Of a stretch of 64,000 nucleotides of DNA, positions 44,501 through 53,381 are shown one piece after another. Position 1 is the first letter of the stretch, and the number at the start of each line of letters is the position of its first letter. The DNA is taken from contig NZ_LN776183.1 of NCBI RefSeq assembly GCF_000827595.2, forward strand, positions 124,001-188,000, in the 5' to 3' direction. Position numbers and translations under genes: made by a program. The stretch comes from Necropsobacter massiliensis (lineage in GTDB: Bacteria > Pseudomonadota > Gammaproteobacteria > Enterobacterales > Pasteurellaceae). The notes beneath the pieces are model-generated. The model worked only from the letters and a program-made list of their open reading frames with translations, did not search any database and was not told the origin of the DNA.

Positions 44501-47500
44501 CCCTGAAATTCCAAGCAGGTAAAAACCTGAAAGTGAAACAGGAAAACGGTACCTTTACTTATGCCACAAAAGATGATGTGAGCTTTAACAGTGTGAAAGT
44601 GGGCAATGTAACAATTAACTCCACTACCGGTATTGATGCGGGTAACACTACAATTACTAACGTGACGGCAGGTACCAATGCAACAGATGCGGTGAATGTC
44701 AGCCAGTTAAATTCTTCGGTGGCAGCATCGAAAGAAGAGGTGACTTCAAATAACAAGTCCATTAAAGTTAATGTTACCCAAAATGCAAATGGTTCAAATG
44801 TTTTTGATTTAGCGGTTAATACCGACGGTAAAACAATTAATACCAATAGTTCTACCGGTGCATTGGAAGTTGTGAGCGGTAATACCACCACCAATAGTAA
44901 CGGCACAGCGAAAGTGACGGACGGTAGCAATATTACGGACGTAGCGACAATCGGCGATATTGTTAACACCATTAACAATGTGTCTTGGAATGCCATTGCG
45001 GGTAAAGTTGATGGTACTAACGGCGAGGTTGAAGGCAATGCCACTGCCAAAGTGAAAGCCGGTGAAACCGTGACTTACAACGCAGGTAAAAATATCAAGA
45101 TTGCACAAAACGGTACGACATTTAATCTTTCTACCACTGATGACGTAAACTTTAACAGCGTTAAAGTCGGTAATGTCACCATTAATTCTACCGGCATTGA
45201 TGCAGGTAATACCCAAATTACCAACGTAACAGCGGGTACCAATGGCACAGATGCGGTGAATCTGGATCAGTTAAATAAATCCGTGGCGGCGTCGAAAGAA
45301 GAAGTGACCTCAAAAGATAAATCCGTGACAGTCAATGTGTCACAAAACACCACAACTGGTGCGAATATTTATGATTTAGCGGTCAACACCGACGGTACAA
45401 CCATTAACACCAACAGCACCACTGGCAAATTGGAAGTAATCACCGGCGGTTCACAAGTCAATGCCAATGGTACGGCAGCGGCGAAAAGCGGTGATGAAAA
45501 TAAAGTGGCGACTGTGGGCGATATCGTCAATACGGTAAATAATGTGTCTTGGAATCTGACGACCTCAAAATCTGATGGTAATGTGACAGGTACAACGGAA
45601 GAACAGATTAAAGCCGGTGAAGTGGTGACGATTGACGCGGGTAAAAATATTAATGTGACCCAGTCTGCGAATAAGATTTCTATCGCGACGAATATGAATT
45701 CCACATTTGACAGCGTTAAAGTCGGCAATGTCACCATTAATTCTACCGGCATTGATGCAGGCGATACGCAAATCACTAATGTAAAAGCCGGCACCAACGG
45801 TACGGATGCGGTGAATTTAGATCAGTTGAATTCATCGGTTGCGGCGGCGAAGACCGAAGTAACCTCTAAAGATCAAACCGTAAACGTCACCAATTCTACC
45901 GGTGCCAACGGTCAGACTATTTACGATTTATCGGTGAAAACCGGCTCGTTTAATAACACCACCAACGGGTCTTTAGTGGCGGGTAATGACGGTTTCGCGA
46001 CGGTTACCGATATTATCAATGCGGTAAATGGCGGTTATTGGAAAGTCGGTAATAACGCCGGCAGTGAAACCGCACAGATTAAATTCGGCGATCAGGTGAA
46101 CTTTGTCAACGGTGTTGGTACGAAATCCAATGTCAGCGGTGCAAATGTGAGCTTTGATGTGAATTTAGTTTCCGGCGATAAATCTGTCAGCATCACTAAT
46201 AATACCGATGGTTCTGTGAACTTGAGCGTGAATACCACCAATGTGAAAAACGCCTTGGCCGGTAATGTCACCACAAATCCGAACGGTACGGTGAAAGTAG
46301 CGGACAACACTGACGGCTCCAACTTTGTTAATGCAACCAATGTGGTTAATGCGATTAACAATTCCGGTTGGATCACCAACTCAACCACGGCGACTGGCGG
46401 TGCAAACGAAACCGTGATTAATCCGGGTAAAGCGGTGAATTTTGAAGCGGGTGATAATATGCAAGTCAGCCAAAGCGTTGATGCCAACGGCAATGTGACT
46501 TATACCTATGCGACAAAAGAAAACGTCACCTTTAAGAATTTAAATGTGACTGGCGATACCAAAGTGAATAACTTTAGCGTCGCGGCTAACTCGACTGTGG
46601 ATATGGGCGGCAACCAAATCACCAATGTATCTGCCGGCACGAATGGCACCGATGCGGTGAATGTGGATCAGCTGAAAGAAAACATTACCAATATTAACAA
46701 TAATATCGCCAATGCGACGGAATCGGTGAAATGGAAACTGACCGGCAATAATGACGATGCCAACGCGACCACCGTCGGCAATCAAACTGTCAGCTTTAAT
46801 AACGGCACAGGTACTGTTGCGGTAGTGAACGGTACGAACGTAACTTATAACGTAGATACCGGCAATATCACCACCAATTCCACCACCGGCGTGGCATCCG
46901 GCGATATTACGCCGACTAAGATTGCCACCACCGGCGATGTAATCAACGCGATTAACAACAGCGGCTGGCGAACAACCAATACCGATGGTAGCACTTCGCT
47001 GATTAATCCGGGCGACAGCGTGAATTATGTGAACGGTAACGGCACTGCGGCAAACGTGACCACCAAAGACGGCGTAACAACGGTTTCTTATGACGTTAAA
47101 ACGACCAATCTGACCGTTAACGACAACGGCACAGTGGCGGCACCGACCGACGGTTCAAGCGTAGTGAATGCGACGACAGTTGCCAATACGGTAAACAATG
47201 TCAGCTGGAATCTGCATTCGACCAAAGTTGAAGGCAGCAGCGGTAAAGTGACCGACAGCAGCGATACTAAGGCATCGAAAGTCAAAGCCGGTAATACGGT
47301 GAATATTAATGCCGGTAACAATATCGAGATCACTCGCAAAGGCAAGGATGTGGCGATTGCTACCTCCATGAACCCGACATTTGATACGGTTAAAATCGGC
47401 AGCGGCGATAATGCAACAACGATCTCATCTGACAAGAGCGGTATCAGTATTGCCGGTAATAACGGTGAAGCGCGCCAAATCCATAACGTGAAAGGCGGCA

Positions 47501-47814
47501 CGGCAGACACCGACGCGGTGAACGTCAGCCAGCTGAAACAAAGCATGGGCGATGTGTATAACCGGATCAACCGTAACAATAAAGATCTGCGCGCAGGTAT
47601 CGCCGGTGCCAACGCCGCAGCAGGTTTACCGCAGGTCTATATTCCGGGTAAATCCATGGTAGCGGCGTCGGCAGGTACCTTCAAAGGTCAAAGCGCCGTA
47701 GCGGTGGGCTATTCTCGCGCCAGCGATAACGGCAAAGTTATCCTGAAACTACAGGGTAATGCCAATACGCAAGGCGACGTGGGCGGTTCCGTCGGCGTGG
47801 GTTATCAATGGTAA
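41536..47814 (+). CDS. Trimeric autotransporter adhesin, stalk and anchor part (frameshifted)
   Basis: Continues the adhesin in the shifted frame for about 2092 residues and lacks its own signal peptide; the first ATG, at 41686, has no ribosome binding site. It holds a second left-handed beta-roll head (AIGNQANATG-type repeats, 41.56-42.46 kb), a neck (NVAAGNITADSTEAINGSQL), then a long stalk with at least six repeated neck-type motifs (GTNATDAVNLSQLN and variants) separating coiled or beta segments, and a C-terminal YadA anchor (GKSMVAASAGTFKGQSAVAV, GGSVGVGYQW). Asn-X-Ser/Thr sequons occur about once per ten residues in the stalk. Probably inactive as a surface protein unless the frameshift is bypassed or an error. 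Confidence 0.85.
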   Translation, partial: AGVAAKASAENATAIGVNSTASGKGSVSIGNQSTATALRTVAIGELANATMNDDIAVGYNAKTNANNSANSGSKGGALAFGIHTNADGDNAVAIGNQANATGNSSIALAGNSTGTGAVNIGYQGAATGDSAVSMGYYAKASANYSTAVGSQAKAGGIQSAALGANANASANYSAALGGNANASANYSSAVGSNSNASGDYSFAGGYSSNASSESAIALGNQANASGESAIAQGYNASASSESSIAIGTETKASGTQSIAIGSSNNVSGSNSSAMGNNNTIASAAQNTSVLGNNVNATTADSVILGNASQGDASVVACTTATVNNITYTGFAGTSVDSGEYVSVGAKDDERKIINVAAGNITADSTEAINGSQLYIVANNLTDYVNNVSWKLGDNSGTKVDDVKAGDQVNFVNGTNTVSNVINNGTVSNVSYSVKVDNSTIKTGADGNITANTTNLTVNGNGTVNVGGDGSNLVNATTVTNAINNASFVATIGTNTTTFANQDGKSNYTVKAGETLIFQAGKNLKVKQENGTFTYATEDNVSFDNVTVGNVTIDKDNGINAGNMTITNVSNGTNATDAVNLSQLNATKTEVTSNNKTVNVTSSTGDKGQTIYNVEVLTDGTTINSNSTTGKLEVVTGNTTTNSNGTATVANGSNSSSVATVGDIVNTINNVSWNITSGTNGTGTQTGTQSEEQVKAGEMVTLLAGDNMVIKQDGQNFTYSVSATPTFTNVTVNDTLTVGPVSINSTGINAGNTTITNVSNGTNATDAVNLSQLNATKTEVTSNNNTVNVTSSIGDKGQTIYNVEVLTDGTTINSNSTTGKLEVVTGNTTTNSNGTAAVANGSNSSSVATVGDIVNTINNVSWKLGDNSGTKVDDVKAGDQINFVNGTNTVANVTVTKNGTVSNVSYSVNVDNSTIKTDGDKIVANTTNLTVNDNGTVAVDTNGNGSNLVNATTVTNAINNASFVATIGSDSTDFEDQKGKSEYKVKAGETLKFQAGKNLKVKQENGTFTYATKDDVSFNSVKVGNVTINSTTGIDAGNTTITNVTAGTNATDAVNVSQLNSSVAASKEEVTSNNKSIKVNVTQNANGSNVFDLAVNTDGKTINTNSSTGALEVVSGNTTTNSNGTAKVTDGSNITDVATIGDIVNTINNVSWNAIAGKVDGTNGEVEGNATAKVKAGETVTYNAGKNIKIAQNGTTFNLSTTDDVNFNSVKVGNVTINSTGIDAGNTQITNVTAGTNGTDAVNLDQLNKSVAASKEEVTSKDKSVTVNVSQNTTTGANIYDLAVNTDGTTINTNSTTGKLEVITGGSQVNANGTAAAKSGDENKVATVGDIVNTVNNVSWNLTTSKSDGNVTGTTEEQIKAGEVVTIDAGKNINVTQSANKISIATNMNSTFDSVKVGNVTINSTGIDAGDTQITNVKAGTNGTDAVNLDQLNSSVAAAKTEVTSKDQTVNVTNSTGANGQTIYDLSVKTGSFNNTTNGSLVAGNDGFATVTDIINAVNGGYWKVGNNAGSETAQIKFGDQVNFVNGVGTKSNVSGANVSFDVNLVSGDKSVSITNNTDGSVNLSVNTTNVKNALAGNVTTNPNGTVKVADNTDGSNFVNATNVVNAINNSGWITNSTTATGGANETVINPGKAVNFEAGDNMQVSQSVDANGNVTYTYATKENVTFKNLNVTGDTKVNNFSVAANSTVDMGGNQITNVSAGTNGTDAVNVDQLKENITNINNNIANATESVKWKLTGNNDDANATTVGNQTVSFNNGTGTVAVVNGTNVTYNVDTGNITTNSTTGVASGDITPTKIATTGDVINAINNSGWRTTNTDGSTSLINPGDSVNYVNGNGTAANVTTKDGVTTVSYDVKTTNLTVNDNGTVAAPTDGSSVVNATTVANTVNNVSWNLHSTKVEGSSGKVTDSSDTKASKVKAGNTVNINAGNNIEITRKGKDVAIATSMNPTFDTVKIGSGDNATTISSDKSGISIAGNNGEARQIHNVKGGTADTDAVNVSQLKQSMGDVYNRINRNNKDLRAGIAGANAAAGLPQVYIPGKSMVAASAGTFKGQSAVAVGYSRASDNGKVILKLQGNANTQGDVGGSVGVGYQW
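43234..44119 (+). repeat. Near-identical ~320-base stalk repeats in the adhesin
   Basis: The segment 43234-43552 recurs at 43801-44119 (offset 567) with only scattered differences; it encodes a neck motif plus the run to VGDIVNTINNVSW. Diverged copies of the same module occur about 44.65-44.99, 45.22-45.55 and 45.77-45.86 kb. Such repeats allow length change by recombination. Confidence 0.85.
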
Positions 47815-47831
47815 TCCTAATCTAGCCTGAT

Positions 47832-47876
47832 AAAGTGCGGTTAAAATTCTCTGTGTTTTTTAACCGCACTTTTTTT
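47832..47876 (+). terminator. Adhesin terminator made of inverted uptake signals
   Basis: AAAGTGCGGTTAAAA (47832-47846) and its perfect complement (47858-47872) form a 15-base stem followed by T, seventeen bases after the adhesin stop. Confidence 0.85.
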
Positions 47877-48109
47877 ATCGGTTAGGTTTTCTGAATCTCC
47901 TTGAGCTTTTTGAATCTCCTTGAACTTTTTGAATCTCCCCTAGCCCCTCTTTAGGAAAGAGGGGGAATAAGAATGAAGGGGAAATGAGAAAAATGAGAGG
48001 GATGGGAATGAGGATGTTTGATTTAGCGATTTTTTCAATAATTGCAGTATGCTTGGTTATCGGTTAAAACGATGCAATCAGTGTTTAAATATGTCTAATT
48101 CAGTCTGAT

Positions 48110-48154
48110 AAAGTGCGGTTAAAATTCTCTGTGTTTTTTAACCGCACTTTTTTT
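48110..48154. terminator. Second copy of the inverted uptake-signal terminator
   Basis: The same 15-base stem occurs again 278 bases downstream. Here it lies beyond the 3' end of the leftward elyC-like gene and may terminate either strand. Confidence 0.7.
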
Positions 48155-48267
48155 ATCGGTTAGGTTTTCTTGAATCTCCCTGAACTTTTTTGGAATCTCC
48201 CCTTCCCCCTCTTTAGGAAAGAGGAGGAATTGTTATGGGGAATCAAAAGCGAAATGGCGGGATAGCG

Positions 48268-49017
48268 TTAAACTATTTTTTCTTTCCAATAGCCTAGCCA
48301 TTCTTTCAGTGCTTGCATATTGGCTGGCATGGCGCTTGCTTGCGGGATAAAGTGCATTAGGTTGAGCGGGTAATAATCCGGCGTGACGCCCTCGCCGACA
48401 CTTGCCGGTAAGACCTCGAAGCCTTGTTTTTCAAACAGCAGTTTTGCGCGCTGCATATGCCATTGATTGGTCACCAAAATAATGCGGTGAATATTTTCTT
48501 TTGCCAGTATATCATGGGTAAAACGGGCGTTTTCCGCGGTGGTGTGCGATTGCTTTTCCTGCCATTGGGTCGGTGTTTGAAAGAAGGTTTGCAGTTCGTT
48601 CGCCATAATTTTGGCTTCTGAATTGCCGTTCGGGTTGCCGCCGCTGATTAGAATCGGTAACCGGGTTTGATGATATAAATAAGCGGCGTAGCGTAAGCGT
48701 TCCAACGGAATCGGCGGAACCGCAAGAGTGCCGAACAGTTCTTTGCTGTCGCGCAGCCCGCCGCCCAGTACCACAATAGCCTGCGCGGATTTGTAATCGT
48801 CAAGCGTCAGGTTATCTGCAATCAGCAGGCTGTTTTGCAGCTTTTGCGCGGTGTAGGGAATGCTGAAAATATATAAAATCAGGATACCGAACAGGCTACA
48901 GGCGTAACTGAATTTTTTATAGTCCAGGTAACCGAACAATACTGCCAGCAGCCATAAAAGTAAAACGTTAAACGGCGGAAGAACTAAGGCAGTAAGAAAT
49001 TTTGTCAGTGCATACAT
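48268..49017 (-). CDS. YdcF/ElyC family membrane protein (DUF218)
   Basis: A 249-residue inner-membrane protein with two N-terminal helices (LTALVLPPFNVLLLWLLAVL and YACSLFGILILYIFSIP) and a periplasmic DUF218 domain: AIVVLGGGLRD, PLERLRYAAYLYHQ, ILISGGNPNGNSEA, TTAENARFT and RIILVTNQWHMQRAKLLF. E. coli ElyC (YcbC) has the same layout and affects peptidoglycan or enterobacterial common antigen metabolism. The ATG at 49017 follows AAGGT and gives a normal N-terminus; an upstream in-frame ATG at 49065 adds a poorly conserved polar leader. It is divergent from the polysaccharide cluster. Confidence 0.8.
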   Translation of the reverse strand: MYALTKFLTALVLPPFNVLLLWLLAVLFGYLDYKKFSYACSLFGILILYIFSIPYTAQKLQNSLLIADNLTLDDYKSAQAIVVLGGGLRDSKELFGTLAVPPIPLERLRYAAYLYHQTRLPILISGGNPNGNSEAKIMANELQTFFQTPTQWQEKQSHTTAENARFTHDILAKENIHRIILVTNQWHMQRAKLLFEKQGFEVLPASVGEGVTPDYYPLNLMHFIPQASAMPANMQALKEWLGYWKEKIV

Positions 49018-49203
49018 AGGGTTATACCTTGTCGATAAAGAACTATCGGAATAGTCCGTTGTCAAACTAAAAGTTGTGAATATTAGGGCGCAAGCATAAA
49101 GCGCTTATAATATTTTGTAAAGATGCTTAAGCATACGAACGTTATGCTTTAAAATGCCCTCCTTTGGCACAAGCCTTCTATTAGAGAGTAAACGGGTTGA
49201 AAA

Positions 49204-50181
49204 ATGAATGACGTATTAGTTTCCCTGAAGCAGGAATTGAAAAAAATTCTTGCCTTGATTATCGATAAAAACGATGTGCTGTATTTTGATTATCCGTTGC
49301 ATTTGAATGTCGGTGATCTGCTGATTTATGCCGGCACCGAAACTTTTTTTAAAGATTATGCGGTTAATATTCGTCTGCGCCGTTGTTTGCAGAGTTTTAA
49401 TCTTGCTGAAATAAAAAAATATGTGAACCCGAACACCACGTTATTATGCCATGGTGGCGGCAATTTCGGTGATTTGTACCCCTCGATTCAGCGCTTGCGT
49501 GAAGAGCTGGTCACGGCGTTTCCGCACAATCGGATTATTGTATTGCCGCAAACCGCGCATTTTGCCGACCAAAACGCGTTGGAGAAATCGGCGGCGATTT
49601 TTTCTGCCCATCAGGACTGTTATTTGTTCGCGCGTGATACGGCAACATTTGAGCTTATGCGGCAGAAATTTTCCGATAAGGTCTTTTTATCGCCGGATAT
49701 GGCGCATCAGCTGTACGGCGTATTAAGCCCGAAAGAAAAAAGTGCGGTGCAAAATCCGGCAGAAAAACCGCTTTATTTTTTAAGAAAAGATATTGAAGCC
49801 AGCCAGCTGGAACAAGAGATTCGGGCAACATTGCCGCCGGATGCCGCGGTGAAAGACTGGGACGATATTTTAACCGAACAAGATGTCAACTATGAACTGC
49901 TGTGCGGTCGTCTGGCGCGGATTGCCAATAAGCTGCATTTGGCATTTCTGAAAAATAAGGTCAATACTCTGTGGTATCGGCATACGTGGGATGTGATCGA
50001 GCGGGCGAGAGCGGAATTTATCCGCTATGACAGCGTGATCACCAGCCGTCTGCACGGGCATATTTTTTCCTGTCTGTTGGAATTGCCGAATCAGGTGTGT
50101 GATAATTCTTACGGTAAAAATTCCGGTTATTACAATCAATGGACGAAAGATATTGATTTTGCAACACAATATGAACGGTAA
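49204..50181 (+). CDS. Polysaccharide pyruvyl transferase family protein
   Basis: Probable enzyme adding a pyruvyl ketal (or a related group) to an exopolysaccharide sugar, using PEP. The 325-residue protein has the family segments LHLNVGDLLIYAGTE, TTLLCHGGGNFGDLYPSIQRLRE, IIVLPQTAHFAD, LFARDTATFELM and the C-terminal VITSRLHGHIFSCLL. First gene of a six-gene, same-strand cluster; its 3' end overlaps the flippase start. The acceptor sugar is unknown. An uptake signal lies inside (near 49740). Confidence 0.85.
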   Translation: MNDVLVSLKQELKKILALIIDKNDVLYFDYPLHLNVGDLLIYAGTETFFKDYAVNIRLRRCLQSFNLAEIKKYVNPNTTLLCHGGGNFGDLYPSIQRLREELVTAFPHNRIIVLPQTAHFADQNALEKSAAIFSAHQDCYLFARDTATFELMRQKFSDKVFLSPDMAHQLYGVLSPKEKSAVQNPAEKPLYFLRKDIEASQLEQEIRATLPPDAAVKDWDDILTEQDVNYELLCGRLARIANKLHLAFLKNKVNTLWYRHTWDVIERARAEFIRYDSVITSRLHGHIFSCLLELPNQVCDNSYGKNSGYYNQWTKDIDFATQYER

Positions 50182-51358
50182 TCATCGCAATCTGCTCAGC
50201 TTGCTGTTGGTCACTATCGTTAGCACCGGGCTGACAATGGTGAGTTCCTTTTTGCTGGCGCGCCTCTTAACGGTGGACGAGCGCGGCGCATTTCAATTGT
50301 TCGTGACTGCGGTCACCTATGTGGTCACGGTGGGCGCCGGCGGTGTGGGGTTTGCTTTGGCGCTGTGCATGCGCCATAAACAATACGAGCGCTGGCGCTA
50401 TTATTTCGTCAGCTTTCTGATTATCGCCGGACTGGTCGCTATTATCGCCCTGTGCCTGTTTAATATTACGAATTTGAATGCGCTGTTTGTATTTAATGTG
50501 GTGCTCACCGCAGTATTAACCATTACGCTGGAAAATAGCAAAATCGACGCCAATCTGGGCATTTATCGCCTGCTGTCGTTGCAACAGCCGATTTTGGCCG
50601 TGTTACTGTACGGCACATATTATGTGCTGTTCGGCGAGCAACATATCGCCGTGGCGGTTTATTTGCTGACTGGGCTGACTGCCGTGCAGGCCTTGTGCTG
50701 TATATATTATCTGGCAAAAATTGAAGCGAAATTCAAACGCGAAAATGAGATTACCGATATTGATATCGGCTTTTTTAGTAAAAACTGGATCAAGCAGAAT
50801 TTATTACAGACGTTCGGCGCCACGACGGTGAATTTGGATAAATTTTTGATTGTTTCTTTAATGGGAAATTACACGTTGGGGCTTTATACGGTATGTATCG
50901 CCTTTGACGCGTTGCTGACCAAGTTTATCAATATGCTGGCGGATTATTATTATTCCGGGTTGCTGAATAACTTCAACCGAATTAAACCGGTGCTATTGCT
51001 GATTGCCGCCATGAGCATCGGTGCAGTGGCGCTGGTGCCGTTTTTAGCTGAACCGGTGGTGACCTTCTTTTTCGGCGCGCGCTATGCGCCGGCGGCACCG
51101 GCATTACTGTTGTTTATTATCAATTCGATTTTAGCGGGATTATCATGGGTGTTGTCGCAGAATATGTTGATTCTGGGCAAACAGGTACTGCTGTTTACCC
51201 GCCAGCTGGTGTCGATTGCGGTGCTGGTTAGCCTGTTTTTCTGGTTTAAGGAGCAGGGGCTGTATGGCGTAGGTTATGCGCTAATCGGCGCGAGTCTAAC
51301 CCGTCTGCTGATTTCTGTATTGTATTATTATAAATTTCCGGTCAGGCAGTCGCCGTAA
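50171..51358 (+). CDS. Polysaccharide flippase (Wzx/MATE-like)
   Basis: Membrane protein of 395 residues with about ten to twelve helices, resembling Wzx-type exporters that flip undecaprenyl-linked repeat units: VTIVSTGLTMVSSFLLARLL, TVDERGAFQLFVTAVTY, TFGATTVNLDKFLIVSLMGNYTLGLYTV in pieces, and AAPALLLFIINSILAG. The ATG at 50171 overlaps the upstream gene by eleven bases; a longer in-frame start at 50099 lies deep inside that gene and is unlikely. Function assigned by membrane pattern and neighbours. Confidence 0.78.
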   Translation: MNGNHRNLLSLLLVTIVSTGLTMVSSFLLARLLTVDERGAFQLFVTAVTYVVTVGAGGVGFALALCMRHKQYERWRYYFVSFLIIAGLVAIIALCLFNITNLNALFVFNVVLTAVLTITLENSKIDANLGIYRLLSLQQPILAVLLYGTYYVLFGEQHIAVAVYLLTGLTAVQALCCIYYLAKIEAKFKRENEITDIDIGFFSKNWIKQNLLQTFGATTVNLDKFLIVSLMGNYTLGLYTVCIAFDALLTKFINMLADYYYSGLLNNFNRIKPVLLLIAAMSIGAVALVPFLAEPVVTFFFGARYAPAAPALLLFIINSILAGLSWVLSQNMLILGKQVLLFTRQLVSIAVLVSLFFWFKEQGLYGVGYALIGASLTRLLISVLYYYKFPVRQSP

Positions 51359-51422
51359 TTGCATTGCCGAGACAAAAAAGTGGTTTAGCTTGTTGCAAAG
51401 CAAGTGGCAAGTAGGAATATAC

Positions 51423-52196
51423 ATGAAAAAATATCTGATTTCTCTGGATAAAGACAGTCATCGTCGCGAGCTGTTTTTCGCGCAGCCCGATACGCAGGAT
51501 TTCCATGTGTTCAGTGCAATTAACACGATGGCGGAAACGGACGAAAAATTGACCGCACTTTTTGATGCGGATAGATTCGCCCAGCGTTACGGCAGAGCGG
51601 TGACAAAGGGCGAAATTGGCTGCACCCTAAGTCATCTGGCGGTGTATCGACTGATTGAGCAAGACAACACGATTGCAGAAAACGAATATTGTCTGATCTG
51701 TGAGGACGATGCTTTGTTTGCGCCGGATTTTCAGCCGAATCTGGATTGCATTTTGCGCCAGCGGCTTGGCACCGAGATTATTTTGATCGGACAGTCTAAA
51801 ATTCCCGCTTTCCATCACTGGGAGCTGGAAATCAATTACCCGACCACCTTTGCCTGTTTGTGCAAGCCGCTTGCCGGCAGTCAGCGGCGTTATGCTTATC
51901 CTTACCGTAATTATTTTGCCGGCACGGTCGCTTACTTGATTAAAAAATCGGCGTTGAAAGCTTTTCTGGCGCCGCAATACGCGCGCCCATTCTGGCTGGC
52001 GGACGATTATATTCTGTTCGGTGATGCCTTTAAGCTGGCGGTGGGCGTGATTCGTCCGCTGCTGGTCATCGAAAATCCAGCGCTTACCAGCAATCTGGAA
52101 ACGTTGCGCGGTTCATTACAGCATAATATATGGCAGAAACTCATCAAATATCCGGCAAAAAAAGTGTTGGCGGTTAAACGAAATTTAGGAAAATAA
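51423..52196 (+). CDS. Glycosyltransferase family 25 (LPS-type)
   Basis: A 257-residue cytoplasmic glycosyltransferase of the GT25 family, common in Pasteurellaceae lipooligosaccharide synthesis. It begins MKKYLISLDKDSHRRELFF, has KGEIGCTLSHLAVYRLIEQ, the acidic motif CLICEDDALFAPDF and a late PFWLADDYILFGDAFKL. The ATG at 51423 follows GTAGGAA; an earlier in-frame start at 51390 is less likely. The sugar transferred cannot be told. The polymerase gene starts four bases after its stop. Confidence 0.85.
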   Translation: MKKYLISLDKDSHRRELFFAQPDTQDFHVFSAINTMAETDEKLTALFDADRFAQRYGRAVTKGEIGCTLSHLAVYRLIEQDNTIAENEYCLICEDDALFAPDFQPNLDCILRQRLGTEIILIGQSKIPAFHHWELEINYPTTFACLCKPLAGSQRRYAYPYRNYFAGTVAYLIKKSALKAFLAPQYARPFWLADDYILFGDAFKLAVGVIRPLLVIENPALTSNLETLRGSLQHNIWQKLIKYPAKKVLAVKRNLGK

Positions 52197-52199
52197 CGC

Positions 52200-53381
52200 A
52201 TGTCCGCACTGTTCAATTTGTTTTATTTGTATGACCCATGGCTGTTTCATGTTTTCCGTATGGCGTTTTTTTGTGGTGCGGCGGCATGGCTTTATTTGGC
52301 GTATCGCTGGTATCGCAACCGACTGCCGCACGGTATTGTTGTTCCGCTGGACAGTTTCGCTGTAATTATCGCGCTGCTGCTATTCAATTTTGTTCCATTG
52401 CTGGTACATGGCACACAGGATTTTTCTGTGCTTATGCAATATAGCAAAACCTTGATTTTATTCGTTTTTGCTGTAGGTATTTATAATCTGTTTTATATAG
52501 GTGCGGGCGCTCAGGCAAGCATGCTGCGCGATTTGAAAATCGGTATCGGTGTGCAGGCGTCGATTGGTTTTCTTGCCTTGGCGGGGCTGCCGTTTGTCAT
52601 TGAGCTTGCATTGTCCGTCCATGTGCCGTTGCCGCGATTTTACGGTTCGGAGCAGGAATACCGTCTGTACAATATTACGTCGGCGGCATTTTTCCAGTTG
52701 AGCGCTTTTTATTTGATGTTGTTGCATTTTCTGCTGGCGTACAATCAACGGCACAATACTATCAGTGCAGTGTTTTTATTTCTGCTGTTATGTATCGGGC
52801 TGATTTCCGGCCGCACTTTTTTGCTACTCTCGGTGGTTAGTATCGCTTTGTATTTTAAGTGGCGCTATATTCCAGCGTTGTTGCTGTTTGCCGGGCTGTG
52901 TGTATTTTTGGCGCTGAATTATGCCGACAATCGCTATGTGGCGCATGCGTTGGAACCGTTGATCAATATATTAAATCACCGCGGTTTAACCAGTTCCTCC
53001 ACCGATACGCTGATGCAAAAACATTTATTTATACCGCAATGGCGCCAGCTGCTGTTCGGTGACGGCTATTATGTGACGCCGCAAGGCAAATATTACGGCG
53101 GCACCGACAGCGGCTTTTTACGGCAGGCACTGTACGGCGGTGTGCTGAATGTGCTGGTATGTTTTCTGTTTACCGCGTATTTTGTGCATAGAATCGCGCT
53201 GAATTGGTTTGACGGCAGTCGGCTGTTTACCCTGTCCACCTTGTTGATACTGTCGGTGCTGAATATTAAAGCGGATACGTATGCCTTTCCGGGCATTATG
53301 CTGATGCTGCTGATGTTATTGTCTTTATTCGGCAAACAGGGCAAATACCGCGTGTTGTTTAAGAATGAGGAAAACCGCTGA
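52200..53381 (+). CDS. Polysaccharide polymerase-like membrane protein (Wzy type)
   Basis: A 393-residue integral membrane protein with about ten helices and a large extracytoplasmic loop (residues roughly 250-320, containing NHRGLTSSSTDTLMQKHLF and FGDGYYVTPQGKYYGGTDSG). Wzy polymerases show little conservation; the call rests on topology, the GTDSGFLRQALYGG-type loop seen in O-antigen ligase/polymerase proteins and its place between flippase and glycosyltransferases. Its stop overlaps the next start (TGATG). Confidence 0.72.
   Translation: MSALFNLFYLYDPWLFHVFRMAFFCGAAAWLYLAYRWYRNRLPHGIVVPLDSFAVIIALLLFNFVPLLVHGTQDFSVLMQYSKTLILFVFAVGIYNLFYIGAGAQASMLRDLKIGIGVQASIGFLALAGLPFVIELALSVHVPLPRFYGSEQEYRLYNITSAAFFQLSAFYLMLLHFLLAYNQRHNTISAVFLFLLLCIGLISGRTFLLLSVVSIALYFKWRYIPALLLFAGLCVFLALNYADNRYVAHALEPLINILNHRGLTSSSTDTLMQKHLFIPQWRQLLFGDGYYVTPQGKYYGGTDSGFLRQALYGGVLNVLVCFLFTAYFVHRIALNWFDGSRLFTLSTLLILSVLNIKADTYAFPGIMLMLLMLLSLFGKQGKYRVLFKNEENR

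Larger units (their letters stand above)
47815..48267. repeat. Gene-free segment with a duplicated terminator block
   Basis: Copy 1 (about 47827-47980) and copy 2 (about 48105-48245) are direct repeats 278 bases apart. Each begins CTGATAAAGTGCGGTT, forms the inverted uptake-signal hairpin, continues with ATCGGTTAGGTTTTCT and GAATCTCC repeats, and ends with a second hairpin CCCTCTTT-AGG-AAAGAGG. The ~125 bases between them are unrelated AT-rich sequence. No gene seen. Confidence 0.8.

Noticed and set aside
50099-50170. Longer flippase start at 50099
   Set aside because: It would overlap the pyruvyl transferase gene by over 80 bases and adds residues that do not look like a flippase N-terminus; the ATG at 50171 is sufficient.
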